32,589 bases of DNA from Brachyspira sp. G79 (lineage in GTDB: Bacteria > Spirochaetota > Brachyspiria > Brachyspirales > Brachyspiraceae). The stretch's first letter is position 1; the number at the start of each line of letters is the position of its first letter. The position numbers and the translations under genes are program-made. Positions 30,338-32,589 of this stretch are shown here, piece by piece. Location: NCBI RefSeq assembly GCF_002379365.1, contig NZ_JQIU01000008.1:1438662-1471250 (forward strand), in the 5' to 3' direction. The notes under the pieces were generated by a model. The model was not told where the DNA came from, did not search any database, and saw only the letters and a list, made by a program, of their open reading frames with translations.

Positions 30338-31294
30338 CTATAAATCAGCTGGTATTGTTATACCAAGTTTTTGTGCTGCATTAGTATTTACTTCTAATAC
30401 TGGATTTTGTATATACTCTATAGGCATAGAAGCAGGAGAAGCCTCTCCTTTTAATATTCTTACTGCCTGATTAGCTGTAAGTTTGCCAAGTTCATAATAA
30501 TCTATACCATAAGTAGCAAGTCCACCAGCTTCAAGCATACCAGCCTCTCCGCATATTACTGGTATTTTAGCAGGTTCTGTAATAGATATAACATTAGCCA
30601 TACCAGCAGCAACCATATTATCTGTAGGAGCATAAATGGCATCTACTTTGCCTACCAAACTTTGAACTACCTGCTGTATATCATTAGGGTTTGTTATAGT
30701 AGCATCTATATATGATATACCCATTTCATCTGCTTTTAATTTTGCCATATCTACTTGGAATTTAGAGTTTTGTTCGCTTGAATTATATAAAAATGCTATA
30801 TTTTGTACTGAAGGAACTAATTTTTTCAATAAATCCATTTGTTCTTTTACTGGAGTTAAATCTGAAGTTCCTGTAACATTACCTCCAGGTGCATTATTAT
30901 CTGCAACCAATTTTGAATCTGCTGGGTCAGTTACTGCTGTAACAAGTATAGGTATATCTTTTGTTGTATTTGCTACTGCTTGTGCTGCAGGTGTTGCTAT
31001 AGCTAGTATTAAATCTGCTTTATCATTAACAAATTTTTGCGATATTGTAATACAGTTTGCCTGTTCGCCCTGAGCATTTTGATAATCTATAGTAATGTTT
31101 TTACCGTCTTCATAACCTGCTTCTTTTAATCCGTCTACAAAACCTTTATTAGCCTGATCCAAAGCATTATGCTCCACTAACTGAAGTATACCTATTTTAA
31201 ATGTTTTATCACCATTTGAAGATGAACTTGATGAATTATTTGAACAGGAAAGAAGTAAGATACCTGCAAATAATATAAAAAATAGCTTTTTCAT
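30338..31294 (-). CDS. ABC-type substrate-binding lipoprotein (PF04392-like, TrpX type)
   Basis: 318 residues. The signal peptide ends LLLSC (Cys17), followed by a poly-Ser linker. The mature part has the type I periplasmic-binding fold: KIGILQLVEHNALDQANKGF (33-52), GYEDGKNITIDYQNAQGE, ADLILAIATPAAQAV, DIPILVTAVTDP, NVTGTSD, AIYAPTDNMV and GLATYGIDYYELGK. These match the ABC_sub_bind family, of which some members bind aromatic amino acids such as tryptophan; the ligand here is not determinable. No permease or ATPase gene follows (truA does), so it may serve a transporter elsewhere. AAGGAG precedes the ATG. Confidence 0.88.
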   Translation of the reverse strand: MKKLFFILFAGILLLSCSNNSSSSSSNGDKTFKIGILQLVEHNALDQANKGFVDGLKEAGYEDGKNITIDYQNAQGEQANCITISQKFVNDKADLILAIATPAAQAVANTTKDIPILVTAVTDPADSKLVADNNAPGGNVTGTSDLTPVKEQMDLLKKLVPSVQNIAFLYNSSEQNSKFQVDMAKLKADEMGISYIDATITNPNDIQQVVQSLVGKVDAIYAPTDNMVAAGMANVISITEPAKIPVICGEAGMLEAGGLATYGIDYYELGKLTANQAVRILKGEASPASMPIEYIQNPVLEVNTNAAQKLGITIPADL

Positions 31295-31327
31295 TATTAT
31301 ATCTCCTTAAAATTCATAATTAGTAGT

Positions 31328-31356
31328 ATAATATAATATAGCCATAATAAAGTCAA
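31328..31356 (-). promoter_or_regulatory. Promoter of the substrate-binding lipoprotein gene
   Basis: Minus strand TTGACT (31356-31351), 17-nt spacer, TATTAT (31333-31328). Confidence 0.65.
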
Positions 31357-31380
31357 ATAAAATTCATATGTAAAAATTGA

Positions 31381-32589
31381 TTATTTATGTTCATTCAAAA
31401 AAAGCTCTATATTTTTATTATGTATCACAGATAAATCTTTTTCAAATTTTACTACATATCTTTCAATACTTCCAAACATAGCTGCTGCATTTAATACAAA
31501 AAAAATAGATAAACCAAAAAATATTTTTTTAGTATTAATAATAAAATTTTCTTTCTGAACAAAAAATAATATAATAGGAGCATAAGATACAGCAAAAAGT
31601 CCGTATAAATAATGAAAATAACCCTCTCCAAATTTAAATATAAAAAAACATAAAAGTGTTATAAATATTGATAAAACAAAAAATTTTGATATCTCCAAAG
31701 ATATGTTTTCATTATCAGTTTTTCCTTTATACCTAAGATCAAACACAAAATAAAACATATTAATTAAACAGTAAAGAGAAAATCCAAGATTAAGAACTAA
31801 AAATATCAAACCATATATATAAAACGGTGATGAAATCCAGAATTCTATAATATTACTAAAACCTTTTAAATAATAAGAAGACATCTCATTTGTAGGAAAT
31901 AAAAATAACGCCTGTATTTTTGCAATAATGATTCTTCCAGTATCTGATACTTTTGAAAACATTAATTTAGTATTATAAAATCCATTATTAATTTCTGAGA
32001 TTAATAGGGTAAATATTCTAAAAATGACAAAAAAACTCCTAAAAGCCAATATTTCAAATATTTAATTGTATTTTTATAAGTGAGAATTAAATAAAATATC
32101 ATAGAAGGTACAACAGAGAAAAATGAAGCAAAATGACCTTGTGATACAATAGCTAATACTGGAAAATAAAAATAGATGATATTACTGTTTTTTTGCTGGA
32201 TTTTTTATCTATATATTCATAGAGGAAAATAAAAAATATAAAACTAAAAATTAATGATATATTAGGATTCCAAAAATTAGTCATAGCTTTTACTAAATAA
32301 CCATTAAGTAAAATAAGAGGAGACATAAAAGAACAGACAAATAGACCTAATTTTTTATAAAGCCAAAATACAAACAATGATATTATAAAAAGACTGAAAA
32401 AATAATTTATAATTTTAGCTGTATACATATTCTCATTACCTAATTTATAACATAAAATATAAAATATATAATAAGCTCCGCCCGGTACTCTTGGAGTTAT
32501 AAACTCTTCTTTATAAGTATCAGATAATTCAAATCTAGTACTTGTTGAAGGCAATGATCTTTTTTCATACCATCTGTACATATCATAAA
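31381..32589 (-). pseudogene. Broken GT39/PMT-like membrane glycosyltransferase gene, 5' end outside the window
   Basis: Three frames join into one multi-pass protein. Frame 1 (window edge to 32153) has PRVPGGAYYIFYIL and NFWNPNISLIFSFIF, typical of PMT/ArnT-like integral membrane glycosyltransferases, and stops at TAG (32155-32153). Shifting frame at the four-T run (32166-32163) gives FPVLAIVSQGHFASFF... and continues to LEYLPY, then TAA (32003-32001). A second shift there continues as LISEINNGFYNT in the frame that ends at 31381 with several hydrophobic helices. Each break is explained by loss of one T. The ORF beginning at 32049 uses a TTG without ribosome-binding site, so it is not an independent gene. 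This is either true decay or sequencing error. The family call is by motif only. Confidence 0.72.

Overview
This is a very AT-rich bacterial chromosome segment that looks like a host-associated spirochaete, most likely Brachyspira. The grounds are extreme A/T-ending codon use, many lipoproteins with loose spirochaetal lipoboxes, a DUF285/BspA-type repeat protein with the YLGDIDTS...M..MF pattern, an outer-membrane barrel, and LPS/LOS-export genes. The assignment is by pattern, not by database search.

Layout. 1-1824 (minus): scpA, a short BspA-like gene and a membrane protein cut by the left edge. 1948-2928 (plus): a Gfo/Idh/MocA oxidoreductase. 3044-5553 (minus): an Ala/Lys/Glu-helix LysM protein behind a helical lipoprotein. 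5964-7364 (minus): a GltA/GltD-type NADPH oxidoreductase. 7575-9539 (plus): rpmB followed by ispH, where IspH carries a C-terminal membrane domain resembling a catalytically degenerate UbiA prenyltransferase. 9629-11290: a DUF4912 protein with a histone-H1-like tail, a secreted helical-repeat protein and tRNA-Asn. 11337-14599 (minus): UbiB/AarF kinase, a phasin-like protein, a small unknown and a TM2-domain protein. 14747-15487 (plus): an orphan DNA methyltransferase. 15653-16759 (minus): an XRE regulator coupled to RadC.

16911-25568 (minus) is an envelope-protein array: an outer-membrane barrel gene, a 1145-residue modular lipoprotein, a shorter paralogue broken by one in-frame TGA, a small lipoprotein and a third, divergent paralogue. 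The two closest paralogues share a nearly identical 225-bp block, which suggests gene conversion, and carry matching terminators.

25821-30279 (minus) holds truA, tRNA-Ser(TGA), tRNA-Arg(CCT), and kdsC-lptC-lptA/ostA with overlapping ends plus a lipoprotein. The LPS-export genes appear to lie downstream of the tRNA promoter. 30338-31294 is an ABC-type substrate-binding lipoprotein. The right edge is a glycosyltransferase-like membrane-protein gene interrupted by two apparent single-base losses.

Promoters are easy to see and mostly fit TTGACA/TATAAT with a 16-bp spacer. Several intrinsic terminators sit directly in front of the next gene's ribosome-binding site, which suggests read-through or attenuation. 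No CRISPR array, transposase, integrase or replication origin was seen.
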